DNA from: Streptomyces sp. CC0208
Lineage (GTDB): Bacteria > Actinomycetota > Actinomycetes > Streptomycetales > Streptomycetaceae
Direction: 5' to 3'
DNA length: 64,000 nt
Assembly (NCBI RefSeq): GCF_003443735.1
Contig: NZ_CP031969.1
Coordinates: 6,448,001 to 6,512,000, forward strand
Made by a program: the position numbers and the translations under genes. Below are positions 51,224 to 59,646 of the stretch, in pieces; the first letter of the stretch is position 1, and each line of letters begins with the position of its first letter. Under the pieces are notes generated by a model. It did no database searches. It worked only from the letters and a program-made list of their open reading frames with translations, and was not told the DNA's origin.

Positions 51224-52567
51224 ATGGTGGAGACACAAGGCGGGGAGCCGGGCGACGGCACCGCCGAGGTGCTCGACCGTCCGCTGCCCGACGGTGTGCG
51301 GCGCAGGGTCGTGCACATCGTCTCCGAGGGTTTCGGCGGGCTGACCGTCGGTGAACTGCCCGTACAGCTGAGGCAGTACGCGCGCTTCGCGCCGAACCGG
51401 CGGGCCAAGTTCGCGGGCAACGCGATGGCGGCCGCGCTGGAGACCGATCCGCTGTTCCGCCAGCGCATCGGGGAGAAGTTCAGAGAGGTCCAGCCGGAGC
51501 TGTCCGGCGCCCTCGACTCCGGTGCCCCGCCCCCGGCCGCGGACCCGCTCGATGTGGCGGCCGCGGCCTATGTTCTGCGGCCCACCGGCTGGGTCAAGCT
51601 GGTCACCGCGGCCGGCGAGGAGGCCCAGCGCGCCGACGCCGAGCGGGCCGACGAGGAGAACCGCGCCGAGCTGGAGCGGCTGCGCGAGGAACTCGCGGCC
51701 GCCCGCGACCAGACGCGCGCCGAGACCGAGCGGCTGCGTACCGAGCTGGAGTCCGCCAAGAAGGAAGCCGAATCGCTTCACCGGAAGCTGCGCGCGGCAC
51801 TCAGTGACGTCAAGCGCGGCGAGGCGGCCCTGCGCAAGCTGCAGGCCGAGACGGACACCGTACGCGCCGAGGAGCACGCCCGGGTGTCCGCCGCCGAGAG
51901 CGAGTCCCGGCGTCTGAAGGCACGCCTCGGGGAGGCGGAGGCGGCTCTGGAGGCCACGCGCAGAGCGGCACGGGAGGGGCGCAGTGTCGAGGACATGCGC
52001 GTGCGTCTGCTTCTGGACACCGTTCTGGACGCGGCCCAGGGGCTGCGCCGGGAACTGGCTCTGCCGCCGGTCTCCGTACGGCCCGCCGAGACCGTGGACG
52101 CGGTCGAACCGGGCCGTATGACCCCGAAGGACATCGCCGCCCGGGCCCTGTCGGAGAACGACCCCGCCATCCTGGACCAGCTTCTCGCCCTGCCCCAGGC
52201 GCACTTGGTGGTCGACGGCTACAACGTCACCAAGACCGGCTATCCCCAGATGCCGCTGGAGAAGCAGCGCCTGAGGCTCCTCGGGCAGCTCTCCCAGCTC
52301 GCCGCGCAGACCGGGGCGGAAGTGACCTGCGTCTTCGACGGGGCCGAGCTCGCCGCGCCGGTGCTGCTCGCGCCGCCGCGCGGGGTGCGGGTGCTGTTCT
52401 CCAAGGCGGGCGTCACCGCCGACGAGTTGATCCGTCAGCTGGTGCGCGCCGAGCCGCCCGGGCGGCCGGTGATCGTCGCCTCGACGGACCGGGAGGTCGC
52501 CGACGGCATCGCCAAGGCGGGGGCGCGGCCGGTCGCTTCCGCGGTGCTTCTCAAGCGGCTGTCCTAA
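51224..52567 (+). CDS. NYN-domain (YacP-like) RNA-processing protein with coiled coil
   Basis: A 447-residue protein. The N-terminal ~115 residues form a small helical domain (GLTVGELPVQLRQYARFAPNRR). A long coiled coil runs from about 128 to 255, rich in Glu/Arg/Ala. The C-terminal NYN domain (about 320-447) has the PIN-like nuclease acids in LVVDGYNVTKTGYP, CVFDG and VIVASTDREVADG. It is probably an RNase, like the related YacP/Rae1 group. Start is an ATG following GTGAGGG. It follows a zinc-ribbon gene and is followed by a promoter region for cell-wall hydrolases. Confidence 0.88.
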   Translation: MVETQGGEPGDGTAEVLDRPLPDGVRRRVVHIVSEGFGGLTVGELPVQLRQYARFAPNRRAKFAGNAMAAALETDPLFRQRIGEKFREVQPELSGALDSGAPPPAADPLDVAAAAYVLRPTGWVKLVTAAGEEAQRADAERADEENRAELERLREELAAARDQTRAETERLRTELESAKKEAESLHRKLRAALSDVKRGEAALRKLQAETDTVRAEEHARVSAAESESRRLKARLGEAEAALEATRRAAREGRSVEDMRVRLLLDTVLDAAQGLRRELALPPVSVRPAETVDAVEPGRMTPKDIAARALSENDPAILDQLLALPQAHLVVDGYNVTKTGYPQMPLEKQRLRLLGQLSQLAAQTGAEVTCVFDGAELAAPVLLAPPRGVRVLFSKAGVTADELIRQLVRAEPPGRPVIVASTDREVADGIAKAGARPVASAVLLKRLS

Positions 52568-52776
52568 ACATCAAGGTCCAGGTTTAATGCCCGAATTAGA
52601 CCTATCGTCACGCAACGTAGGGTCAAGCCTGCCTCACTGCAGGTGAGTTATGTGTAAAGAATGCATGGCGTGACGAGATTTTGCTCCTGAGGATTTGAAC
52701 TGATCACGGGAAGGTCACTAGGGTCTGGGCTCGAACCTCCGAGCGGGTGATCACTCAAAAGAAGGAGTTCACCTCC

Positions 52777-53811
52777 GTGGCGTCCCACCGTCGACCCAAG
52801 CAGCCGAGCCGTACGCGCGTGACCGTGCTCACGACCGCAGCCGCTGCCGCCGTGGCCCTCAGTGCCAATGCCGCCAATGCCGCGCCGAGCGAGAAGCCGA
52901 GCAAGGACGAGGTCAAGGCGAAGGTCGACGCCCTGTACGAGCAGGCCGAGCAGGCCACCGAGAAGCTCAACGGCGCCAAGGAGAAGCAGGAGAAGCTCCA
53001 GAAGGAGATCTCCACCATCCAGGACAACGTGGCCCGCGGCCAGGACGACCTGAACGAACTCCGTGACTCCATAGGCATGGCGGCCGCCGCGCAGTACCGC
53101 ACCGGCTCCATCGACTCCTCGCTCCAGCTCTTCCTGTCGTCGAACCCGGACGACTACCTGGACAAGGCGTCCACCGCGGACCAGCTCAGCTCCCAGCAGG
53201 TCGAGGCGCTGAAGAAGATCCAGGAGAAGCAGCGCGAGCTGGCCCAGGACCGCGCCGAGGCCTCCGAGAAGCTCAAGGACCTCGCGAGCACCCGCACCGA
53301 ACTGGCCAAGCAGAAGAAGTCCGTTCAGGGCAAGCTCGCCGAGGCGCAGAAGCTCCTCAACTCGCTGACGGCCGCCGAGAAGGCCGCCCTCGCCGCCGCC
53401 GACGCCCGCGCCAGCCGCTCCGCCAGCGAGCGCGTGGACCTCGGTGACGCCCCCGCGTCCTCCGCCCGGGCCCAGGCGGCCTTCAACGCCGCCCAGACCC
53501 AGCTCGGCAAGCCGTACGTCTACGGTGCCACCGGCACCGCCTCCTACGACTGCTCGGGCCTCACCTCCTGGGCCTACGCGCAGGCCGGCATCACCATCCC
53601 GCGCACCTCCCAGGCCCAGGCCAACGCGGGCACGCGCATCTACAGCATGAGCGACCTCAAGGTCGGCGACCTGGTCATCTTCTACGGCGACCTGCATCAC
53701 GTGGGCCTGTACGCGGGCAACGGCCAGGTCATCCACGCCCCGCGCACCGGCACGGTCGTGCGCTACGAGTCGATCAACAACATGCCGTTCCAGTTCGGCG
53801 TGCGGATCTGA
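52777..53811 (+). CDS. NlpC/P60 peptidoglycan endopeptidase with coiled coil (first of a pair)
   Basis: A 344-residue secreted enzyme. It has a signal peptide (1-36, ends ANAA), a coiled coil at about 42-200 with a hairpin of two long helices (the PcsB/RipA-type autoinhibitory or docking domain) and a C-terminal NlpC/P60 domain (about 232-344) with Cys259 in YDCSGL, His308 in HHVGLYAG and His320. It cuts D-Glu/meso-DAP-type bonds in the wall peptides. The GTG follows GAAGGAG. The 209-bp gap upstream holds its promoter and a TGATCAC/GTGATCA inverted pair that I could not interpret. Confidence 0.94.
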   Translation: MASHRRPKQPSRTRVTVLTTAAAAAVALSANAANAAPSEKPSKDEVKAKVDALYEQAEQATEKLNGAKEKQEKLQKEISTIQDNVARGQDDLNELRDSIGMAAAAQYRTGSIDSSLQLFLSSNPDDYLDKASTADQLSSQQVEALKKIQEKQRELAQDRAEASEKLKDLASTRTELAKQKKSVQGKLAEAQKLLNSLTAAEKAALAAADARASRSASERVDLGDAPASSARAQAAFNAAQTQLGKPYVYGATGTASYDCSGLTSWAYAQAGITIPRTSQAQANAGTRIYSMSDLKVGDLVIFYGDLHHVGLYAGNGQVIHAPRTGTVVRYESINNMPFQFGVRI

Positions 53812-53883
53812 GGCCCGCAGCCGCTCAAGATCGCGACGACTCGCCCCCCGTTCGGGCGAATCGCGACAACCTCATCTGACTCC

Positions 53884-53919
53884 ACGCCCCGCCCATGACC
53901 TGCGTCTGAGGCGGGGCGT
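53884..53919. terminator. Hairpin terminator between the two NlpC/P60 genes
   Basis: ACGCCCCGCC and GGCGGGGCGT pair perfectly with a 16-base loop. The two paralogues are therefore probably transcribed separately. Confidence 0.75.
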
Positions 53920-54014
53920 CACTTTGTGTACCCATTGAGGTCTTTGGCCGGGTCCCCTTCCCGGGGCTACTGTCTGCCGCGTTCTCGTCCGCCAGTGGAA
54001 GGAGCGCGGCCTCC

Positions 54015-55031
54015 GTGGGGTCCCATCGCCGCCTTGTCCAGACGTCCGGGTTCAACCGGGGCGCCGGTGCCGCACTGTGCGTGCTGTCCGCGGCGGCCGC
54101 CGCGCTCGGCGCCGTACCGGCCGTCGCCGCCCCGTCCGCCGACACCAAGGCCGAGGTGGACCGCCTCTACGAGCAGGCCGAGCAGGCCACCGAGGCCTAC
54201 AACAAGGCCGACGAGCGCGCCGCCTCGTTGCGCGGGGAGGTCAGCACCGCGCAGGACACCATCGCCCGGCAGCAGGAGCGCATCAACTCCATGCGGGAGA
54301 GGCTCGGTTCGCTGGCCGGTGCCCAGTACCGCTCCGGCGGCCTCGACCCGTCCCTCGCGCTGCTGTTCTCCGACGACCCGGACGACTACCTCGACAAGGC
54401 CGCCGTCCTGGACCGCATCAACGCCCGTCAGGTGAGCGAGCTCAAGGACCTCCAGGAGGCCATGCGCGAACTCGCCCAGGAGCGCAGCGAGGCAGCCCGG
54501 AAACTCAGCGAACTGGAGAAGAGCCGCAAGGCCGTCGCCTCCCACAAGCGGACCGTCGAGAGGAAGCTCGCCCGAGCGCGCCGGCTGCTCAACTCCCTGC
54601 CGTCCGACGAGCGCGCCGCCTACGACCGGGCCTCCCGCTCCGGACGCTCCGACATGCCCGACCTCTCGGGTGCCGCGGCGCCCTCGGGCCGGGCGGCCGC
54701 CGCCGTGGCCGCCGCGCAGTCCGCGATCGGCAAGCCGTACGTGTGGGGCGCCAACGGGCCGGGCGCCTTCGACTGTTCGGGCCTGATGCAGTGGTCGTAC
54801 GCCCAGGCCGGGGTCTCCCTCCCGCGCACCTCACAGGCCCAGCGCTACGCCGGCCGCCAGGTACCCCTCTCCCAGGCGCGGCCCGGCGACCTGGTCACCT
54901 ACCGGGGCGACGCCAGCCATGTCGGCATGTACGTCGGCAACGGCCAGGTCGTGCACGCCCCGTACCCCGGGGCCCCGGTGCGCTACGACCCGGTGGGCAT
55001 GATGCCGGGGGCGACGGTCACGCGCCCCTGA
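54015..55031 (+). CDS. NlpC/P60 peptidoglycan endopeptidase with coiled coil (second of a pair)
   Basis: A 338-residue paralogue of the preceding gene: signal peptide (1-39), coiled coil (about 43-195) and NlpC/P60 domain (228-338) with Cys254 in FDCSGLMQWSYAQAG, a His in SHVGMYVG and a third in VHAPYPG. The N-terminal start is again SHRR after a GTG, and GGAAGGAG lies upstream. The two sequences are alike over the whole length, so this is a tandem duplication; the coiled coils differ more than the catalytic ends. Confidence 0.94.
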   Translation: MGSHRRLVQTSGFNRGAGAALCVLSAAAAALGAVPAVAAPSADTKAEVDRLYEQAEQATEAYNKADERAASLRGEVSTAQDTIARQQERINSMRERLGSLAGAQYRSGGLDPSLALLFSDDPDDYLDKAAVLDRINARQVSELKDLQEAMRELAQERSEAARKLSELEKSRKAVASHKRTVERKLARARRLLNSLPSDERAAYDRASRSGRSDMPDLSGAAAPSGRAAAAVAAAQSAIGKPYVWGANGPGAFDCSGLMQWSYAQAGVSLPRTSQAQRYAGRQVPLSQARPGDLVTYRGDASHVGMYVGNGQVVHAPYPGAPVRYDPVGMMPGATVTRP

Positions 55032-55064
55032 CCCAGGGCCGCGCTACCCGTACGATCGGGAAAC

Positions 55065-56258
55065 ATGGCTGGTCGAAGGCGGGTGCCGAAACACGGTGTC
55101 GTGGTGCTGTGCCTGCTGCTCGCCTCGCTGGTGGCCTGCGGCGGGAGGCCGACGTCCACCGACTCCGTCAGGGCCGATGTGCAGCACCTGCTCGACCGGC
55201 GGGCCGCGGCCGTCCTCGACCGCGACAAGGCGGCGGTGGCCGGGACGGGCGCCGCGGGCTGGTACGAGGACGTCAGCGCGGTGCCGCTCGCCTCCTGGGC
55301 CTACAAGGTCACCGGCGTCCACCGCACCGGCGCCACGGCCACCGCGGACGCCGAACTCCGCTACCAGGTCCAGGGATACGACCAGGCCCCCGTCACGGCC
55401 GCCCGTGTCCTGGACCTGTCCCGGGACGCGTCCGGCCGGTGGTACGTCGTCAGGGAGAAGCCCGCCCGGAAGGCCTCGCAGCAACTGTGGGACCAGGGCG
55501 AGGTGACCGTCGTCCGCGGAAAGCACAGCATCGTCCTCGGCGTCGGTCAGTCCGGCGAGAGGCTGCACTTTTTCGCGGACCTGGCCGACCGTGCCGTGCC
55601 CGCCGTGTCGGACGCCTGGGGCACCGAGTGGTCCCGGCACGTCGTCGTGCTCGTACCCAGGTCCCTGGAGGGGATGGCGGAACTGCTCGGCTCGCCGGCC
55701 TCCTCGTACCGCGGGATCGCGGCCGTCACCACCGGTGAGACGGGTGCCCCGGCGCGGGCGCCCGCGGACCGGATCATCGTCAACCCCGACGCGTACGGCC
55801 TGCTCGGCACCCTGGGCAGGCAGGTCGTCCTCACCCACGAGACCACCCATGTCGCCACCCGCGCCGACACCACCGCCGCGACACCGCTGTGGCTGTCGGA
55901 GGGGTATGCCGACTGGGTCGGGTACCGGGGCACCGGGCGCACCCCGGCCGAGGTCGCGCCGGAGCTGAGGGAGGCCGTCTCCGCGGGCCGGGTGCCGACG
56001 GCCCTGCCGTCCGACGCGGACTTCGGCTTCGACGGCACCGCGTCCGGGCTCGCGGTGTCCTACGAGAGCGGCTGGATGGCCTGCCGGATGATCGCGGACC
56101 GGTGGGGCGAGGCCAGGCTCGGCGCGTTCTACCGGGCCGTGGGCACGCACACCAAGCGGCCGGGGGCGGTGGAGGAGGCCATGGCGAAGGTGCTCGACAC
56201 CGACCTGAAGGCGTTCACCGCCGCATGGCAGGAGTACCTGCGCGATCAGCTCGGCTGA
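55065..56258 (+). CDS. Lipoprotein metallopeptidase-like protein (HExxH)
   Basis: A 397-residue lipoprotein (lipobox LVAC, Cys25). The first half (about 35-135) resembles an NTF2/SnoaL-like or immunity-type domain. The second half has HETTH at 258-262 and, 17 residues on, LSEGYADWVGYR with Glu279, the gluzincin (M1-like) zinc site. No M1 aminopeptidase GAMEN is visible, so the substrate is open. The ATG (MAGRRRVPKHG) is preceded by GATCGGGAAAC. It is 33 bp downstream of the second NlpC/P60 gene and may be part of the same wall-related transcript. Its last 13 bp overlap the padR-type gene on the other strand. Confidence 0.88.
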   Translation: MAGRRRVPKHGVVVLCLLLASLVACGGRPTSTDSVRADVQHLLDRRAAAVLDRDKAAVAGTGAAGWYEDVSAVPLASWAYKVTGVHRTGATATADAELRYQVQGYDQAPVTAARVLDLSRDASGRWYVVREKPARKASQQLWDQGEVTVVRGKHSIVLGVGQSGERLHFFADLADRAVPAVSDAWGTEWSRHVVVLVPRSLEGMAELLGSPASSYRGIAAVTTGETGAPARAPADRIIVNPDAYGLLGTLGRQVVLTHETTHVATRADTTAATPLWLSEGYADWVGYRGTGRTPAEVAPELREAVSAGRVPTALPSDADFGFDGTASGLAVSYESGWMACRMIADRWGEARLGAFYRAVGTHTKRPGAVEEAMAKVLDTDLKAFTAAWQEYLRDQLG

Positions 56259-56776
56259 TCCAACTGCTCGACGGCTTCCGCCAGCCACGCCCGCTCGGCC
56301 CGGCCCGTCGCCCGCGCCACCCGCAGCATGCCCTGCCGGAACAGGTCGTCCGCGTCCTCCGCACTCACCGGTTCGCCGCCGTCGTAGAAGAAGCTCGTCG
56401 GTGTCTCCAGGAACTCCAGCCGCCGCCGCAGCACGGCCGCCTGCTCGTGCCGGTCCGGCAGGTGCCGCAGGAACGCGAGGACGGTGTTGAAGCGGACCTG
56501 GTCGCTGATCTCGGCCTGCTTCGGGTGCCGCAGCCGCTCCAGGAGGTCCTCGCGGCCCTTTTCGGTGAGCGACAGGGTCCGGCGTGGCGCGGCGCTCGTC
56601 CCCGGCTCCGCGCGCTCGTCGAGCAGACCCGCCCTGACGAGCCGGGTGATCGCCGGGTAGAGCGCCCCGTCGCTGACCGGGCGGACATGGCCGGTCAGCG
56701 CCTTGATGCGCTCCTTGAGCTCGTAGCCGTGCAGCGGCTCCTCGGCGAGGAAGCCGAGGATCGACAGCTCCAGCAC
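56246..56776 (-). CDS. PadR-family transcriptional regulator
   Basis: A 176-residue repressor. The winged helix at 3-80 has the family runs LSILGFLAEEPLHGYELKERI, VSDGALYPAITRLVRAGLL and RRTLSLTEKGREDLLERL. A C-terminal helical dimer domain (Vir_act_alpha_C type) follows. The GTG start follows AAGGAGG by 6 bp. It is divergent from a MATE efflux gene with 90 bp and a clear palindrome between them, the usual arrangement for PadR control of a drug exporter. The inducer is unknown. Confidence 0.92.
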   Translation of the reverse strand: MLELSILGFLAEEPLHGYELKERIKALTGHVRPVSDGALYPAITRLVRAGLLDERAEPGTSAAPRRTLSLTEKGREDLLERLRHPKQAEISDQVRFNTVLAFLRHLPDRHEQAAVLRRRLEFLETPTSFFYDGGEPVSAEDADDLFRQGMLRVARATGRAERAWLAEAVEQLDQPS

Positions 56777-56807
56777 TGCATTCCTCCTTGCGGGGGTTCT
56801 GACGTCA

Positions 56808-56846
56808 TGCTACCTCTAATCGAGCTACCTCGTTTAGGGGTAGCTC
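56808..56846. promoter_or_regulatory. PadR-type operator region between padR and MATE genes
   Basis: GAGCTACC (56822-56829) and GGTAGCTC (56839-56846) form a perfect 8-bp inverted repeat with a 9-bp centre. GCTACCTCTAAT (56809-56820) is a direct repeat of the left arm with GCTACCTCGTTT, so three half-sites are present. It overlaps the likely divergent promoters, as expected for repression of both genes. Confidence 0.65.
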
Positions 56847-56866
56847 GTATCGAGGGGGATTGCTCC

Positions 56867-58180
56867 GTGAACAGCCATCGCAAGCAGCTCGTCGCGCTCG
56901 CCCACCCCGTCTATCTCGGCCTCCTGGCCTCCGTGGCCGCCGGGATCATCAACACCGTGTGGGTCTCCCGGCTCGGCGGCTCCGCCGTCGCCGCCGTGGC
57001 CGTGGCGACCAACACCGAGAACGTGCTGCTGGGCGTCGCGCTCGTCTTCGGCTCCGGTACGACCGTGCTGGTGGCGCACGCCCGGGGCGCGCGGGATCCC
57101 AGTGGGGTGCGGGCGGCCGTGCGCGGCGGCCTGGCGCTGTGGGCGCTGGTCACGCCGGTGGTCGCCGTGGGCGGCTTCCTGCTCCGCGAGCCGCTGGCCC
57201 GGCTGGTGCTCGACGGCGGCCCGGCCGTGTCCCTGGCCACCGCCTACTTCGCGATCTCCCTGCCGGGCATCGCCGTCTTCTTCGCCCAGCAGCTCGTCGA
57301 CGGCGTCCTCAAGGGCGCCGGAGACACCCGGACACCCATGCGGCTCGCCCTCCTCGCGAACGGGCTGATCCTGGTGTGCGACCCCTTCCTGATCCAGGCG
57401 TACGGCGTCCGGGGCGCCGCCGCCTCGACCGTGCTGTGCCGGGCGGTGGCCCTCGGGGCCGGGCTGCTCGCCCTGCGCCGCAACCTGCTGCTGCGGTCCT
57501 GTGCGGGGGCTCCGGCCGGCGTCCGTCTGCGCGCGACGCTGACCACCGGGCTGCCCATGGCCGCCGACTTCACCGTGCGGCAGGGCGGGGCGCTCGTCCT
57601 CGTCGCGATCGTGGCGCGGCTCGGGGTGACGGCGGTGGCCGCGTACTCCATCGCCTACAAGGTCATGTACGTGGCGACCATGGCCTCCTACGCGGTGCGG
57701 CAGGCCGCCTCGATCCACACCGCGCACCTGCGGGGCGCCGGGCGGGACGCGCGGCGGGCGGTCGGACGGGAGGCGGTACTGGTCTCCGGGGCGGTGGGGC
57801 TCGCGGCGGCCGTGCTGCTTCTCGTGACCGCCCCCTGGATCATGGCCGCGTTCGGCGCGGGATCCGAGGTCGCCCGCGACGGGGTGTTGTTCCTGCGCTG
57901 CGTGGGCCCCTATCTGCTGCTGATGGCCTGCTTCATCGCGCTCGGCGGGGTCTTCGAGGGCAGTGGGGGAGCACCGGCGCTGCTGAGGGTGACGCTGCTC
58001 GGCACGGCGGTCCAGCTGGCGCTGGCGTACGCCTGCACGGGCCTGGGCCTGCCCGGCGTGTGTCTGGCACTCGCACTGGCCATGGCACTGCAGTGCGGGA
58101 TCGTGCTGCTCCTGTTCCGGCGGGCGGGTACGCGGGTTGAGGGGGAGGCGGAGGCCGCGCGGGCCGGGGCGGTGGCCTGA
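56867..58180 (+). CDS. MATE-family efflux transporter
   Basis: A 437-residue transporter with about 12 membrane helices in two homologous halves. Family pieces are GLLASVAAGIINTVWVSRLGGSAVAAVAVATNTENVLLG at the N-terminus, GDTRTPM after helix 5 and GGVFEGSGGAPALLRVTLLG late in the second half. It exports cationic compounds using Na+ or H+. The GTG follows GAGGGGG. Its promoter overlaps a palindrome likely bound by the divergent PadR protein. Confidence 0.92.
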   Translation: MNSHRKQLVALAHPVYLGLLASVAAGIINTVWVSRLGGSAVAAVAVATNTENVLLGVALVFGSGTTVLVAHARGARDPSGVRAAVRGGLALWALVTPVVAVGGFLLREPLARLVLDGGPAVSLATAYFAISLPGIAVFFAQQLVDGVLKGAGDTRTPMRLALLANGLILVCDPFLIQAYGVRGAAASTVLCRAVALGAGLLALRRNLLLRSCAGAPAGVRLRATLTTGLPMAADFTVRQGGALVLVAIVARLGVTAVAAYSIAYKVMYVATMASYAVRQAASIHTAHLRGAGRDARRAVGREAVLVSGAVGLAAAVLLLVTAPWIMAAFGAGSEVARDGVLFLRCVGPYLLLMACFIALGGVFEGSGGAPALLRVTLLGTAVQLALAYACTGLGLPGVCLALALAMALQCGIVLLLFRRAGTRVEGEAEAARAGAVA

Positions 58181-58284
58181 TCCGGGGGCGGGGTCGGCGT
58201 GGGCTGTGGGGAGTCGAGCGGGGGACCGCGGATGACGTCCGCGCATGGGATCGGGGGCTTGAGGATGGTGGCCGGTGCCTGGGT

Positions 58285-59526
58285 TCAGGGGGAGGTCGAG
58301 GTTTCCCGGGCCGGGGTGGGGGTCTGGTCCGGGGCCGGGGGTGGCGGGGTGTGTTTGGGGACCGTGGCCTGCCACAGCTCGCGCATGCCGATGACCGTGG
58401 CGAGGACCAGCAGGCCGTTGCGCACGAGGAGGAGGCCGATGCCGCGCGGGGTGCTGCCCACGACGTCCGCGAACCAGATCGGGAACTCCAGGACCGTCAC
58501 GAAGCACGCCACCAGCACCAGGGCGGCGGGGACGCCCATCCGGCTCGCGCGGAAGCACAGACAGGCCGCCGCGAGGCCGACCAGCCACACCATGTACTGC
58601 GGGCTTATCACCCGGCTGGTGGTGGTGAACATCAGCACCGCCACCAGCGCCGCGTCGGCCGCCGTGTGCGTCTCGAACCGGGTCGCCGTCAGCCGCCACA
58701 GCAGCAGCAGACCGAAGGCCATCCCGGTCAGCGCGAGCGCGGCCGTGCTGACGGCGGTCACCCAGGGGCCGAGGAACTCGACCGAGCCGTAGTTGAGCAG
58801 GACCGAGCCGTTCCAGCCGTGATGGCGGGCGATGTGGAAGACCAGGGAGCCCAGGGACTCCACCTCGGTGCCCCGCTCCCGCTGGAAGGTCAGAAAGGCG
58901 AAGGCCCCCGGCATCGCCACCGAGAAGACTCCGGCGACCACCGCGACGGTCACCGCCGCCGAGGCCCAGACGCTCCGCCTGCGGATGCCGACCAGGATCA
59001 GCGCCGGCCACACCTTCAGCATGGCCCCGAAGCCCACCAGCGCCCCCGCCACCTTCGGATGCCGGGCGGCCGCGAGAACCGCGGCGACCGCCACCGCGGT
59101 CACCATCACGTCGTAGCGGGAGTAGACGGTCGGTCCGAGCAGAGGTACGCCCGCCACCCAGACCCAGGCCCCCCGCAGCCGCCGGCCGTCCCGCAGGCCC
59201 GCGTACAGCAGCAGGAGGAGGACGGCCAGGTCGGCGGCGAAGGCGAGGAGGAAGAAGGCCTGCGTGTACTCCAGGAAGGGCAGCAGCGCGGGGGAGAGGA
59301 TCGCGAGTGCCGCGGCCGGCGGATACTGCCAGGTCACGTCGGACTGCGGGAACGTTCCGGTGCGCAGGACGTCGTACCAGCCCTGGTAGATGACCGACAC
59401 GTCACTGGTGACGTCCGGGCCCGGGAAGACGTACACCTTGTAGACCCACAGCAGGAGCAGCAGCCTGGTCACGCCCCAGGTCAGCAGCAGTCCGGTCAGG
59501 GATCGCCGCCCGGCCTTCGTCTCCAC
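58285..59526 (-). CDS. GT87-family membrane mannosyltransferase
   Basis: A 413-residue protein with about ten membrane helices, a GT-C fold. The first loop TSDVSVIYQGWYDVLRTGTFPQSDVTWQYPP contains the acidic residues that catalyse in the family (PimE-like). It probably uses polyprenyl-phosphate-mannose and a lipid or protein acceptor. In mycobacteria GT87 includes PimE, which extends phosphatidylinositol mannosides. The gene is divergent from pimB, which starts the same pathway, so a PIM-like role is a fair inference. The GTG follows AGGGG. The tail has a proline/threonine-rich end (PPPPAPDQTPTPARET). Confidence 0.86.
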   Translation of the reverse strand: METKAGRRSLTGLLLTWGVTRLLLLLWVYKVYVFPGPDVTSDVSVIYQGWYDVLRTGTFPQSDVTWQYPPAAALAILSPALLPFLEYTQAFFLLAFAADLAVLLLLLYAGLRDGRRLRGAWVWVAGVPLLGPTVYSRYDVMVTAVAVAAVLAAARHPKVAGALVGFGAMLKVWPALILVGIRRRSVWASAAVTVAVVAGVFSVAMPGAFAFLTFQRERGTEVESLGSLVFHIARHHGWNGSVLLNYGSVEFLGPWVTAVSTAALALTGMAFGLLLLWRLTATRFETHTAADAALVAVLMFTTTSRVISPQYMVWLVGLAAACLCFRASRMGVPAALVLVACFVTVLEFPIWFADVVGSTPRGIGLLLVRNGLLVLATVIGMRELWQATVPKHTPPPPAPDQTPTPARETSTSP

Positions 59527-59646
59527 GTGATCCCCTGCCGTTCTCGTGCGGTCTTGAGGGGAACATGATGTCCCGCTCTCCTGTGAGGGTGCCATAAACG
59601 CGGCCGCGCCCGGCCGTGAGCAGCCGGTTCGGTAGGGTCGGCCGCG

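Noticed and set aside
52701..52753. TGATCAC and GTGATCA inverted pair 24 bp before the first NlpC/P60 gene
   Set aside because: A 39-base loop and short arms; no sign of a ydaO/c-di-AMP riboswitch core, so left without a call.
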